A stretch of DNA of 64,000 nt from Beroe forskalii (Eukaryota > Ctenophora > Nuda > Beroida > Beroidae): the NCBI GenBank assembly GCA_011033025.1, contig WFMF01000014.1:558001-622000 (forward strand), written 5' to 3'. A model generated the notes under the pieces. That model was not told the origin of the DNA. It worked only from the letters and a program-made list of their open reading frames with translations, and ran no database searches. Made by a program: the position numbers and the translations under genes. Numbering within the stretch: the first letter of the stretch is position 1; every line of letters starts with the position of its first letter. Of the stretch, positions 37,801-49,800 are shown one piece after another.

Positions 37801-40800
37801 CTACTAATTATATCCCCGGCAGTGTGGCCCCTTCTAATTATATCCCCGGCAGTGTGGCCCTTCTAATTATATCCCCGGCAGTGTGGCCCCTACTAATTAT
37901 ATCCCCGGCAGTGTGGCCCCTTCTAATTATATCCCCGGCAGTGTGGCCCCTTCTAATTATATCCCCGGCAGTGTGGCCCCTTCTAATTATATCCCCGGCA
38001 GTGTGGCCCTTCTAATTATATCCCCGGCAGTGTGGCCCTTCTAATTATATCCCCGGCAGTGTGGCTAATTATATCCCCTGGCAGTGGCCCCCTTCTAATT
38101 ACATCCCCGGCAGTGTGGCCCTTCTAATTATATCCCCGGCAGTGTGGCCCTTCTAATTATATCCCCGGCAGTGTGGCCTTCTAATTATATCCCCGGTGTG
38201 GCCCCTAATTATATCCCCGGCAGTGTGGCCCCTTCTAATCACATCCCCGGCAGTGTGGCCCCTTCTAATTATATCCCCGGCAGTGTGGCCCCTACTTATC
38301 ACATCCTAATCACAGCGTTCCTGGATTGCAAGGACAAGGAGGCCTGGGAAGGCACCAAGTACTCTGATATCTGCGGGATATTCGAGAAGCTTCACGAGCA
38401 CCACGTCTTCGACCCGGACTACTCGCCCCCTCTTGTGGTGAGGTTACAGCAAATCAGTCTGTTAAACTACTGTCCCAATATTACTGTCCCAAAGTTCATG
38501 ATATTTGGTATTCTTTCTGAAACTATTTCCGAATAGATGTGCACGGAAATTGTCCTACCCAGATCTTTTAGAACGTAATCTTTGAATTTGGGATTGCGTT
38601 GGTGCCTGTATAACACATGTGTCGCCACTTCGAGGAATGAGATTCATTCTGAAATTTCCGATCGCTTGCCTCCATAAACCTACATGGTGGTTTTGTGGAA
38701 ATTTCAGACACCAATCTCAGATGCGGCGACAATTTAGTGATAACCTCGGCTTAGAGAAAATATTGGCTATTAGGACATCTACATCTCTGCTGAACTGACG
38801 GCTGATGAAAGGAAGAAACGGAAGGCGGTTGTTGCTGTTCTCAGGTTGTTGCTGTTCTCAAGGAACAAATACGCATTCTGAAACCTGATGAGGGATTCCC
38901 GGGGACACAGTGATTGAGGGTGGGCCATTCATCTGTACCAGAAACAAATCCCAAGCTGAAGTAATACAAGAGGAAGGCAAGGAGGAAGTGGACACTGATG
39001 CTGGCTCAGTGGATAGCTTTTTTTCGCAGAAATTAAAGTTTCGAATTTCCCTTCCAAATTCGCACGGTCAAATCACTGTCAAAGAGACATGTGGCCGTTA
39101 GCTCATGCGGCTGCCATCATTCGCCGTCCGTAGGACGGGAACCGACTAGTTGTTGTTGTTGTTGTTGTTTTTTTTTTTTTTTTTAACCTCAGTGTCCCAA
39201 AATCACTATCAGATCTCAGATGGCCACAAACTGACCGCACAGAAGCACAACCCCTGTCAGCAACTAAGAGTGCTCTAGCATCAGAGGTTATGCTCCCCGC
39301 GGAGCAGCGTGGGAATGGCCAGGAGCCACCCATCTCAAAAGTGGTGATTTTTGAATAACGGATTTTTTGCATCGAAATTAAAATCGAAAATAACAAGCTG
39401 ATTTCACTTGGACGAGTTCCTATTGGTTCCTGAGGTCACAAAAAAAGTTTACTAAAATCTGAGTGGGGCAAATATGATTTTTCAAATTCCCCTCAGGCGG
39501 CGTAGGCGCATATGTTCAAAATAGGATATCTCAGCTTCTGAATGAGATACAGACCTCCATGAGCACCTCAAAATGACCGCAATAGTCGAATTATGTTGGG
39601 CGGATGAGGTTTCCAGGGTCCCAAAACCTTTAGTTTCTGAGATATTGTCGGAAAAACAAAACGCGGCTAGTGTATTTGAGCGATGCAAGTGAAAATGTGC
39701 ATTTCAGTCCTAGAGATTGTTACCTTTACTCCCAAGAATAGAAAATAACAAGCTGATTCCACATTTATAAGTAACAATGGCCTCTGAGGCCTTAAAAAGT
39801 TAAACAATCAACCAAGTGAGGTAAAATGTGTTTTTACAATTTTCCCTAGAGCACAACCATGCAATGCCACGTAAGTCCAAAGTGTGGAAAACTTGTATTT
39901 TAGCTTAGTAAGATCATGCAGAATTCATTATTGCAGCTCAAATTTTTTGCTATGACCATGATTTATTCAAATTGAGAAGCCATCACATCTATTACCTCAG
40001 CAGCAGAGGATTTAAGGGGTTTCCAAATACTGACAGTAGCTGACAGGAGGAAGGGGGTCAAGGTTATGTCAGCAAAAATTTTGGGATTTTTGTGGCAGTT
40101 GGTACACACTGATTGTGAAATAAAATCAAAGGTAGAAGATATGATAGAGATAGATATTTGCTTTTATGAAGTTGTGATGCTCATTATCCCAATCATAATA
40201 TATAACTGGGATACCATGCTTCAATTCTGCAACAGAACTGGATCATATTCAATATTCATCATCCATGAATGCATGAATGGTTACAGGTGATTAAACTATT
40301 TCAAGAAAATTGCTCACTATCCATGACCCATTTGGGCTGGGAAATCATATATTATAGCATCATCGAAGATCACTGCTCTCATACTCTTATTATTTCATTT
40401 GAATGCCAGAGTTGCTTTAATATTAATCAACCTAGCCAGTGGCCTTCACGGCGACTTCCCTAGACAGAAGCAATCAAGTGACTGAGATGCTTGCACAATT
40501 CAAGACTTTCACCATTCAAGCCAGCCATGAGCCACACAGATTTCGCAAACCACAAATGAGCATGTGCATCATGATTTCAATCAGACTGTTGAACAAGTGT
40601 AGGCTTTTTAGCAGATTAGTCAAAAATGGGCCAAAGATGGCTATGGGCCATCTCCCAAATTGCCAGGCTATTTCACTCAGCAAACTACTGACTCATCCCA
40701 GTTAAACGTTATAAACATGTTCATATTGATTGAGGTTCAGCTGGACTTAATGGGCAAAGCCCAGAAAGTATAAGCCGTTATAAGTTGTAAATGATTACTG

Positions 40801-43800
40801 TGCAGCTAGATCTATACCAGCTTGGATAAGTTTATTCAATGAGTAGGTTACAGATTGGTATCCGTGAGCTCAGCACTTTTCAGTTGCAAGTGTTATGATC
40901 AGTTTCATACAGTAATCAGTATTCTGCACTCCTAAAATTCCTATACACCATCAAGAGCCTGAGCAAACTCCAAATGAACTTTAGATGCTTAGATGTCACA
41001 TTCGCAGAAATGATGCCTACATCAACATGAACACCCCAATCTAAGAGTTTATCAAGGCTGTGACTACCATGAATCTATCTCTTCACTCCTGATTCTCATT
41101 AGTATTGATGACCTATTCAAGCTTTCAAGGCTATTATTAAGGTTTTGGTTATTGAAGGGTTGAAGAGTCCTTTCCAAGATAAGAGTACACAACGTGGTTA
41201 TTCATGTTGTGCAACTGGGCAAGTGCAGCACGTTTTACTAAGAGTGCACAATAAGTTGGATAAAGTTTCATAGTTTCAAAGAGTGCACTACCATAAGATA
41301 AGATACCATATCCAGTACAAAAGGGTAGCTCAAATTTTTTGGCTTTATTCTGCATCCAAAAACAGTTTCTGGTTCATGAGTTATAATTCACTAGTTCACT
41401 GAATGCTTGCGTTCATATGCTGATTAATCTGGGAGTTGTCATATACTCACATATTGTTCAAGTAATTGTTTACCACCCAATTTTCCTCTGTCAGCATTGG
41501 GTTTTGACTAGCCTCCCTCCCCTACCCCCAGACCAAAAATGTACTAGCATTGGGTTTTAACTAGCCTGGTACAGTATAATGCAGTACCTGGCTTACCCCC
41601 CCCAGACCAAAAATGTACTACTTGGGTTAGAAATATAGTAGATGAAAAATCTCAAAATTTTTGCTGACATAACCTTGACCCCCTTCCTCCTGTCAGCTAC
41701 TGTCAGTATTTGGAAACCCCTTAAATCCTCTGCTGCTGAGGTAATAGATGTGATGGCTTCTCAATTTGAATAAATCATGGTCATAGCAAAATATTTGAGC
41801 TGCAATAATGAATTCTGCATGATCCCACTAAGCTGAAATACAAGTTTTCCACACTTTGGACTTATGTGGCATTGCATGGTTGTGCTCTAGGGAAAATTGT
41901 AAAAACACATTTTACCTCACTTGGTTGATTGTTAAACTTTTTAAGGCCTCAGAGGCCATTGTTACTTATAAATGTGGAATCAGCTTGTTATTTTCTATTC
42001 TTGGGAGTAAAGGTAACAATCTCTAGGACTGAAATGCACATTTTCACCTGCATTGCTCAAATACGCTAGCCGCGTTTTGTTTTTTCGACAATATCTCAGA
42101 AACGAAAGGTCTAGAGACCCTGGAAACCTCGTCCGCCCAACATAATTCGACTATTGCGGTCATTTTGAGGTGCTCATGGAGGTCTGTATCTCATTCAGAA
42201 GCTGAGATATCCTATTTTAAACATATGCGCCTACGCGCCTGAGGGGAATTTGAAAAAAAATCATATTTGCCCCACTCAGATTTTAGTAAACTTTTTTTTG
42301 TGACCTCAGGGGACCCAATGGGAACTTATCCAGGTGAAATCAGCTTGTTATTTTCGATTTTAATTTCAGCCCATACCATGTGAGCCTGTGAGTTGACCCC
42401 AGCCCGTCTGATACAATCCTACGTGCTTAACTTGGACACTTCGTCTGGAAATGAACTGGTTATGGTTTCTTGACTCAATATACGTGTGACAAGGTTCAAG
42501 CTGTTGTGCAATCCCTCAGTACCCTTGTCAATCCATTACATGCTGACCCTTATTATATCTCTATGTGCCTGCACCCTATCAGGTTCCTGAAGAAGAGACC
42601 GCCCTGCTAAATGGAGACATCTCCGCTCCCACCGCTACCAGTCCGAACCCTCCCACCCCCCAAGAGGACGCCCTGGTGAACTTCATGCACGACTCCCAGC
42701 TGGACAGGTCGGAGAGTCAGCTGTCTCCCCACGCACCAGAGTTCCAGCCTGCATCTAGTCCTGATCTTCTCACTGACAAGGGTATGTGACTCTTCATTTC
42801 AAAAGCTTTCTAATACTTAACAATGGCGAGTGAGCAATGGACATGCGAGAGAAAAGCTTTTCAAATAAGTGATATTGTATAGATTTGTATCTATCCCTAG
42901 CCAAAGTTGAGTAGGCCTTTCGAGGTTCATAAAATTTCTCATCGGAATTTGTTAGTTCCGGTGATAACAATCAAATTTATTAGGGGGGGGAGGGGGAAGA
43001 AAATATGTTCAAATAGTGGTGAACAGCACCCCTTCACAAAAGTTGCAAACTTTTCCCCATAGGGAAGATGGGAGGATAAGGCCCAGAGTGAGGATAAATT
43101 TCTTTTTAACAGCAAAAATTTTCAAAAATTTTGAGTAGGTAGTGATGGGATTTTGAATTGTCATCTCTTTTTGAGATGTTCTATGTGACTTGAAAACAAA
43201 ACTAGGAAATCATTCACTTTTCTGAGATTATCTTCTCTTCTCCAGAAGCAGTTCAAAAGTTTACCGTCGTGTTCTTATCATGGGTAAAGAATGCCTTAAA
43301 ACCACTGCGGACTATCACACCTTTTTAGTTTTTGGAAAAAGTGAACTATTTTAACATTCACGAATATACACAAATAACCAGTGACAAAATCTGATGCAAA
43401 ATGTATCAACAAAATGGCGCGAAATCTACAGTGAAGTGAGACCAGCAACTTGGTGCGAAATGGCACGTGCCAATGTGCATTCCCCTTGGTTCTGTGTACA
43501 GCATCTAAGCAATATTTATACTCTTACTAGGACCGCGTGATGTACCAGTACGCTAAGGTAACATCAAGCACCGTGGGGGGGGGGGGGGGAGGAGGGTAAT
43601 TAAGCACCTGCATACGGGAACAACAGATAAACAAGACTTGTGCCGGCATTGTACCTGGCTTGCTGAGGTCGTGCACAAATGGAGGTGTGAATGTGTCAAG
43701 CTTCACACTGTAGCGCAGAAGTCACCTGAGAACACCTGAAATTTACACATGACTATCTCGGGTATTTGTGAATGATTTTCATTCCTCGACCTCGAGATAT

Positions 43801-46800
43801 CTGTTTAGTAACCCCTCCCCCTCCTCAGCAACGTTCGGTGAATTCTCACAGGAGGAGGCAGATGACAACGCTTCAGAGGAAGATGCCGAACAGGTTAACA
43901 ACTGAGCACCACAACTTTAGATAAATTATTATTAGTACAGCTCTCATTTTTGTGCCTTTTGATTTCTCCTCTGGTCATGCTCAAATGGGCGGGGGCGCCA
44001 GCTGTTTCTTTTGTTATATAGTAAATGTATTGTGTGCTATTATACTCAGTGTATTAGAAATTGGCGGATTTTCGACAGCCTATTACATATCATGTGATCT
44101 CTTCACATGTGATACTAAATGGACCAATCAGATGGTTGCATCTGACATAGGTGATATTTTATACAATCAACTGATTTGTCCATTTGGTATCACACGCTAA
44201 GGAGATCACGTTGGAAATCCGCCAATTTCTAATACGCGGAGTATAATATTATATTTCTGCACATTGCCAGCCCCACCATGGGTTTCACAACAACAGCTGC
44301 TTTTCAAAAAATTAAAAACATAAAATTAAAAAATGCAACATAAAAATCAGCATAAAAAACCAAAAAATACGAAATAAATGTAAACAAACAAAAGAGGAAA
44401 TTAAATATAGATATAATTCAACTTTTTTTCTTGAGGTGAGGTGAGTTGCACACTTATTTCCCTGGGCTGTGAAAAAGTCCCAGGTACTTCTTTTGGTTTA
44501 AGGGGATCTGAGTGGTTTGTGACCCTCCAAGTGCCCCCTGACGTAACCACACCAGGTCACCGACTCCCAGCATACCATTCCCGACCTGGCCAGGGCAGTA
44601 ATCCCTTGCGGAATTAAAAAAAATAGAAAGTCAGGATCTATCTAGAGTAGTTCGTCTAGAGTAGTTTTAGATCTAGGTCAACTGTTCTTATTCTCTTAAA
44701 TTGATACGCATTTACAGAGACATAAGTGGCCTGGTAGGTTGGAAAATTCGACAAATGGCCACATAGGGGCCTGGGGGATGAAGCTCAGAAAAACCAACTT
44801 TTCCGATTATTGGGCTAGTTTTTTTTGTTTGTTTTTTTGGGTTACATTTCGGTAATTTCTCTAACACCTTTCCTTTTTAGGTTAAAATTAATTCAAATTC
44901 AATTTGAACAAATTAAGACATTTTTGGGCTGCGCAACAGCAGAATGCTGGCCAACAGGTTATCTGATATCGGTATATGCTACCACCGTTCAGCAGTTATT
45001 CAGCCTGCATACTTGGAGATAAAAGATTTCTTAAGTTTAGTCTTGAAGGACACCTTCGTTGGACACATTTTTAAGAAATTACTACTTATTATTATATTAT
45101 GTAGATTGCTAACTTATAGTACACTAGCAGGTCCGTTGGGCCTGCAAATGCACAGCTCACTTGACGCTGCTATGCAACACCTTGCTGGCACATTTCAAAC
45201 CCAACAATTCAAATTAATTATTTTTTACCGCATCAAAATCCCAATCAGATCAATAGTTATATTGAGCAGCGAAATCAAAACAGCATGAAACAGAAATGAA
45301 CACACACGCAATTAATCTGCACGTGCATTTTTCCCATGGCGCGCATTGCTCTGGGGCGGGACGTACAAAAACACAATTTGCGACTTTATGAGTACTACTA
45401 GAAGGGGGATGGGCCAGCGAGGGCCCAGGCGGCGCCCAGGAGAGGAAGCAACTGGCCGACTTTATGAGTAAGAAACCTTACAAGACAAAATAACTTGGGA
45501 CAATAATTCCGGGGATCGAAATTTTGGGGGTTCGAAAATATGGGAATTTTTTTTCAAAAATCCCCAAATTTCGCACCCCAAATTAAATTAGGGGACTTTC
45601 GCCATTTTACAATTTCGAAAAAATAAGGTTACTTTTGGGAATAAATCAGAACTTCAGAAAGGCCAATATCACTGAGGTGATTGATATAATAGAATTTCCA
45701 GTACAGGATCCCTTTTATCGAGTCGAGTGAAGTAGGTTTTATTTGGAATGACTGCATATTAGATATTTTGAACTCTTCTGCACTAATATACTTATTGAAA
45801 TTTGTCTGGTAATTCCTCGCCTGGTGATGCCTGGCACGTCGCTTGGAAGGGTCTATCATCGATAGACAAGGAATTTCATACGTTATGCCCTGTTAGTCAA
45901 ACCCGCAATTAACTAATTTGGGGAAATAATTTTGGTGATCGAAATTTTGGGGGTACAAAAATATGGGGATTTTTTTCGAAAGATCCCCTAATTTCGTATC
46001 TTTTAAATATGTCTCGTAAGGTACATGTTTTATGAACAGTTTTAAGCCGTAGTAACGGTGCGCACCTTCTGCAAAGTTATAATATTTACTGTCAAGGCTT
46101 TGAAGGCATTATTAACAGTAGGTGTGTACCCGTCCTACGGATGGTAACTGATGGAATGCGCATTGGTATGCAAGTGATAATTTTAACGGTTGGATTATGC
46201 AGGTCCCTGCTGCTCCCACTGCAGTTGTTGATGAAGGAGTCGAGAAGGATCCTGCCGTCATGGCGTGGTCTGCTGGTCCCCCCACCCCTCCCATACAGGA
46301 GCAGCACATCCAGCTGGAGATACAGCCCGAACAAACTGAGGTAGGTCCCCCCTCCCATACAGGAGCAGCACATCCAGCTGGAGATACAGCTTGAACAAAC
46401 TGATGGGTCCCCCACCCCTCCCATACAGGAGCAGCACATCCAGCTGGAGATACAGCCCGAACAAACTGAGGTAGGTCCCCCCACCCTCCAGTACAGGAGC
46501 AGCACATCCAGCTGGAGATACAGCCCGAACAAACTGAGGTAGGTCCCCACCCTCCCATACAGGAACAGCAAATTGAGGTAGGTCCCCCACCTCCCATACA
46601 GGAGCAGCACATCCAGCTGGAGATACAGCCCGAACAAACTGAGGTAGGTCCCCCACCCTCCAATACAGGAGCAGCACATCCAGCTGGAGATACAGCCTCG
46701 AACAAACTGAGGTAGGTCCCCACCCTCCCATACAGGAGCAGCACATCCAGCTGGAGATACAGCCCGAACAAACTGAGGTAGGTCCCCCACCCTCCAATAC

Positions 46801-49800
46801 AGAGCAGCCTGTGAGCTCCATCATACTACGCTAGGGTCATAATTGCGGGCAATCCCGTGTGTAGGAGGCTCTGCGGTCTGCCTATATAAGCATCTCAATA
46901 TTTAGTTTTTAGCCCGTGTATCCAAAATAGAAACAATATGTGCTCCCTTAATTTACCTGCCCCAGTGATAGAATGCTACACTAATACCTATCCTTAATCC
47001 TACTACTTCAAGGTTTTGGTATTTTGTGCCCAAAAAGTTTTATCAAGCTTACCTACATCAAAAATCACTAACTTGTGTGAAGTTAAGTTTTTCTTGCAAT
47101 CCAGATAATTTCATATGAAAATGACACAAGATCATTGGGCAAAGCCACAAACAGAGATATGGCCTCTTTTTATGGGCTAAAATGGTTAGATTACATATCC
47201 AATTCACTTGCACGGGGAAATGTTGCATGGTCTATAATGCTATAATGGACTCAAGGCCACCCTCAAATTGTAGTACCTGTTATTGGAGCTCAACAACAAT
47301 AATAAAATCAATTAAAAAACAATTCTAATTTTATTGAATCCACAGTTCACACTCACTCTTTATAATTGATAATTGGCATAAATTGGGTATAAATCACTGA
47401 TAATCAGTGATTTATTATCGTTGTTGAACTCCAATTGATAGTTCATGGAGTGGGATATTGCATTTGCAGATCTTTTTTCTTGCAAACATCTTATGTCCAT
47501 GGAAATACGACTTGAACTTCGGCCATTTTCAGAACTTTGCCTGCGGCCAAAATTTCTGAAGCCTAAATCAATCCCAGTTTATTTCATAGCGCTGTCCTTG
47601 TTGACTTAAATTGGTTTGCAGTCGCCAAAATTTCAACCAACTGTCAAGTTAAAAAATTGTTAGAATTCAAAAAAATTAATGAATTATAAATCCTGAAAAT
47701 TGAAATTTGGCAATTTTCTACCGTTTCTGAAGTTTTTTAGTTATTATTTCAAGAATATGAATTTAATCATGATTTTGAACTATCATTCAGATTTCGGACA
47801 ATATGTTTTGCAATCAGACTTCGGCCTATCAACTGCCGAAGTTAAATTGCTGAAAATTTGTCCAACTTTCATGATCAAATTCATCATCAAAGCCGAATTT
47901 GCCTTTTCATGACCGAAGCCGATGTCAGGACCTAATAAAGTAATAGCTTCGGCTTGATCTTCAAGTGGCCAAAATATTAATTTCGGTCGTTTCATACCTT
48001 CAATGTTTTTTTTCCAATATTTTGATTTTTGGATGTAGAAAGATACTGTAGCTTAAATAGAATGATTCCCAAATTTTAAATCCTCTTGTAGGAGACTTAA
48101 TTAACCAAAATCGTGTTTTTGGACTATAAAAAAACAAAATATTTACACGATATATAACGGGCCTGATTAATTGTTTTTGATGCTGATTATGATTTTATTA
48201 TTAGTGTATTATTTTGACGAGGATCTTGGCAATGAAAGGATGACTCTTATAAACATTATATAAGAATTATGTTTTTTTGTATTTTTTTGTATTTTTTTGT
48301 ATTTTTATGTCCAAAGTGTACCCTATTTTTCAAAATTGGACAAAAAATTGTTGGACAAAAAAATACAAAAAAATACAAATAAAACATGATCCCCCCCCTA
48401 AATATCCCCGGCAGTGTGGCCCCTACTAATTATATCCCCGGCAGTGTGGCCCCTTCTAATTACATCCCCGGCAGTGTGGCCCCTACTAATTATATCCCCG
48501 GCAGTGTGGCCCCTTCTAATTATATCCCCGGCAGTGTGGCCCCTTCTAATTACATCCCCGGCAGTGTGGCCCTTCTAATTACATCCCCGGCAGTGTGGCC
48601 CCTTCTAATTATATCCCCGGCAGTGTGGCCCCTACTAATTATATCCCCGGCAGTGTGGCCCCTACTAATTATATCCCCGGCAGTGTGGCCCCTTCTAATT
48701 ATATCCCCGGCAGTGTGGCCCCTACTAATTATATCCCCGGCAGTGTGGCCCTTCTAATTATATATATCCCCGGCAGTGTGGCCCCTTCTAATTATATCCC
48801 CGGCAGTGTGGCCCCTTCTAATTACATCCCCGGCAGTGTGGCCCCTTCTAATTACATCCCCGGCAGTGTGGCCCCTACTAATTACATCCCCGGCAGTGTG
48901 GCCCCTACTAATTATATCCCCGGCAGTGTGGCCCCTTCTAATTATATCCCCGGTAGTGTGGCCCCTTCTAATTACATCCCCGGCAGTGTGGCCCTTCTAA
49001 TTATATCCCCGGCAGTGTGGCCCTTCTAATTATATCCCCGGCAGTGTGGCCCCTGCTAATTATATCCCCGGCAGTGTGGCCCCTTCTAATTATATCCCCG
49101 GCAGTGTGGCCCCTTCTAATTAAATCCCCGGCAGTGTGGCCCCTTCTAATTACATCCCCGGCAGTGTGGCCCCTTCTAATTATATCCCCGGCAGTGTGGC
49201 CCCTACTAATTATATCCCCGGCAGTGTGGCCCCTTCTAATGATATCCCCCGGCAGTGTGGCCCCTTCAATTATATCCCCGGCAGTGTGGCCCCTACTAAT
49301 TACATCCCCGGCAGTGTGGCCCTACTAATTATATCCCCGGCAGTGTGGCCCCTACTAATTATATCCCCGGGCAGTGTGGCCCTTCTAATTATATCCCCGG
49401 CAGTGTGGCCCCTACTAATTATATCCCCGGCAGTGTGGCCCCTACTAATTATATCCCCGGCAGTGGCCCCTTCTAATTACATCCCCCGGCAGTGTGGCCC
49501 CTTCTAATTATATCCCCGGCAGTGTGGCCCCTTCTAATTATATCCCCGGCAGTGTGGCCCCTACTAATTATATCCCCGGCAGTGTGGCCCCTACTAATTA
49601 TATCCCCGGCAGTGTGGCCCCTTCTAATTATATCCCCGGCAGTGTGGCCCCTTCTAATTACATCCCCGGCAGTGTGGCCCCTTCTAATTATATCCCCGGC
49701 AGTGTGGCCCCTTCTAATTATATCCCCGGCAGTGTGGCCCCTACTAATTACATCCCCGGCAGTGTGGCCCCTTCTAATTACATCCCCGGCAGTGTGGCCC

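Noticed and set aside
33038-38015. Repeat proteins with NYIPGSVAPS or LLIISPAVWP units
   Set aside because: The 30-bp period keeps frames open, but the array lies in an intron between two phase-compatible caprin exons, has many frame-breaking short units, and has no start context or domain.
33016-38315. CRISPR array
   Set aside because: Direct repeats have no unique spacers, units are contiguous, and the context is animal introns.
39095-39185. tRNA-derived SINE promoter in the block before the TTG/T tail
   Set aside because: An A-box-like TAGCTCATGCGG and a B-box-like GGTTCCCGTCC are present but on opposite strands, so they do not form a pol III promoter. Kept only as a SINE-like tail in the intron description.
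44040-44200. Small membrane protein ORF (CFFCYIVNVLCAIILSVLEI)
   Set aside because: It is the MITE-like hairpin and its flank. The frame is not preserved between the two copies in a way that suggests selection.
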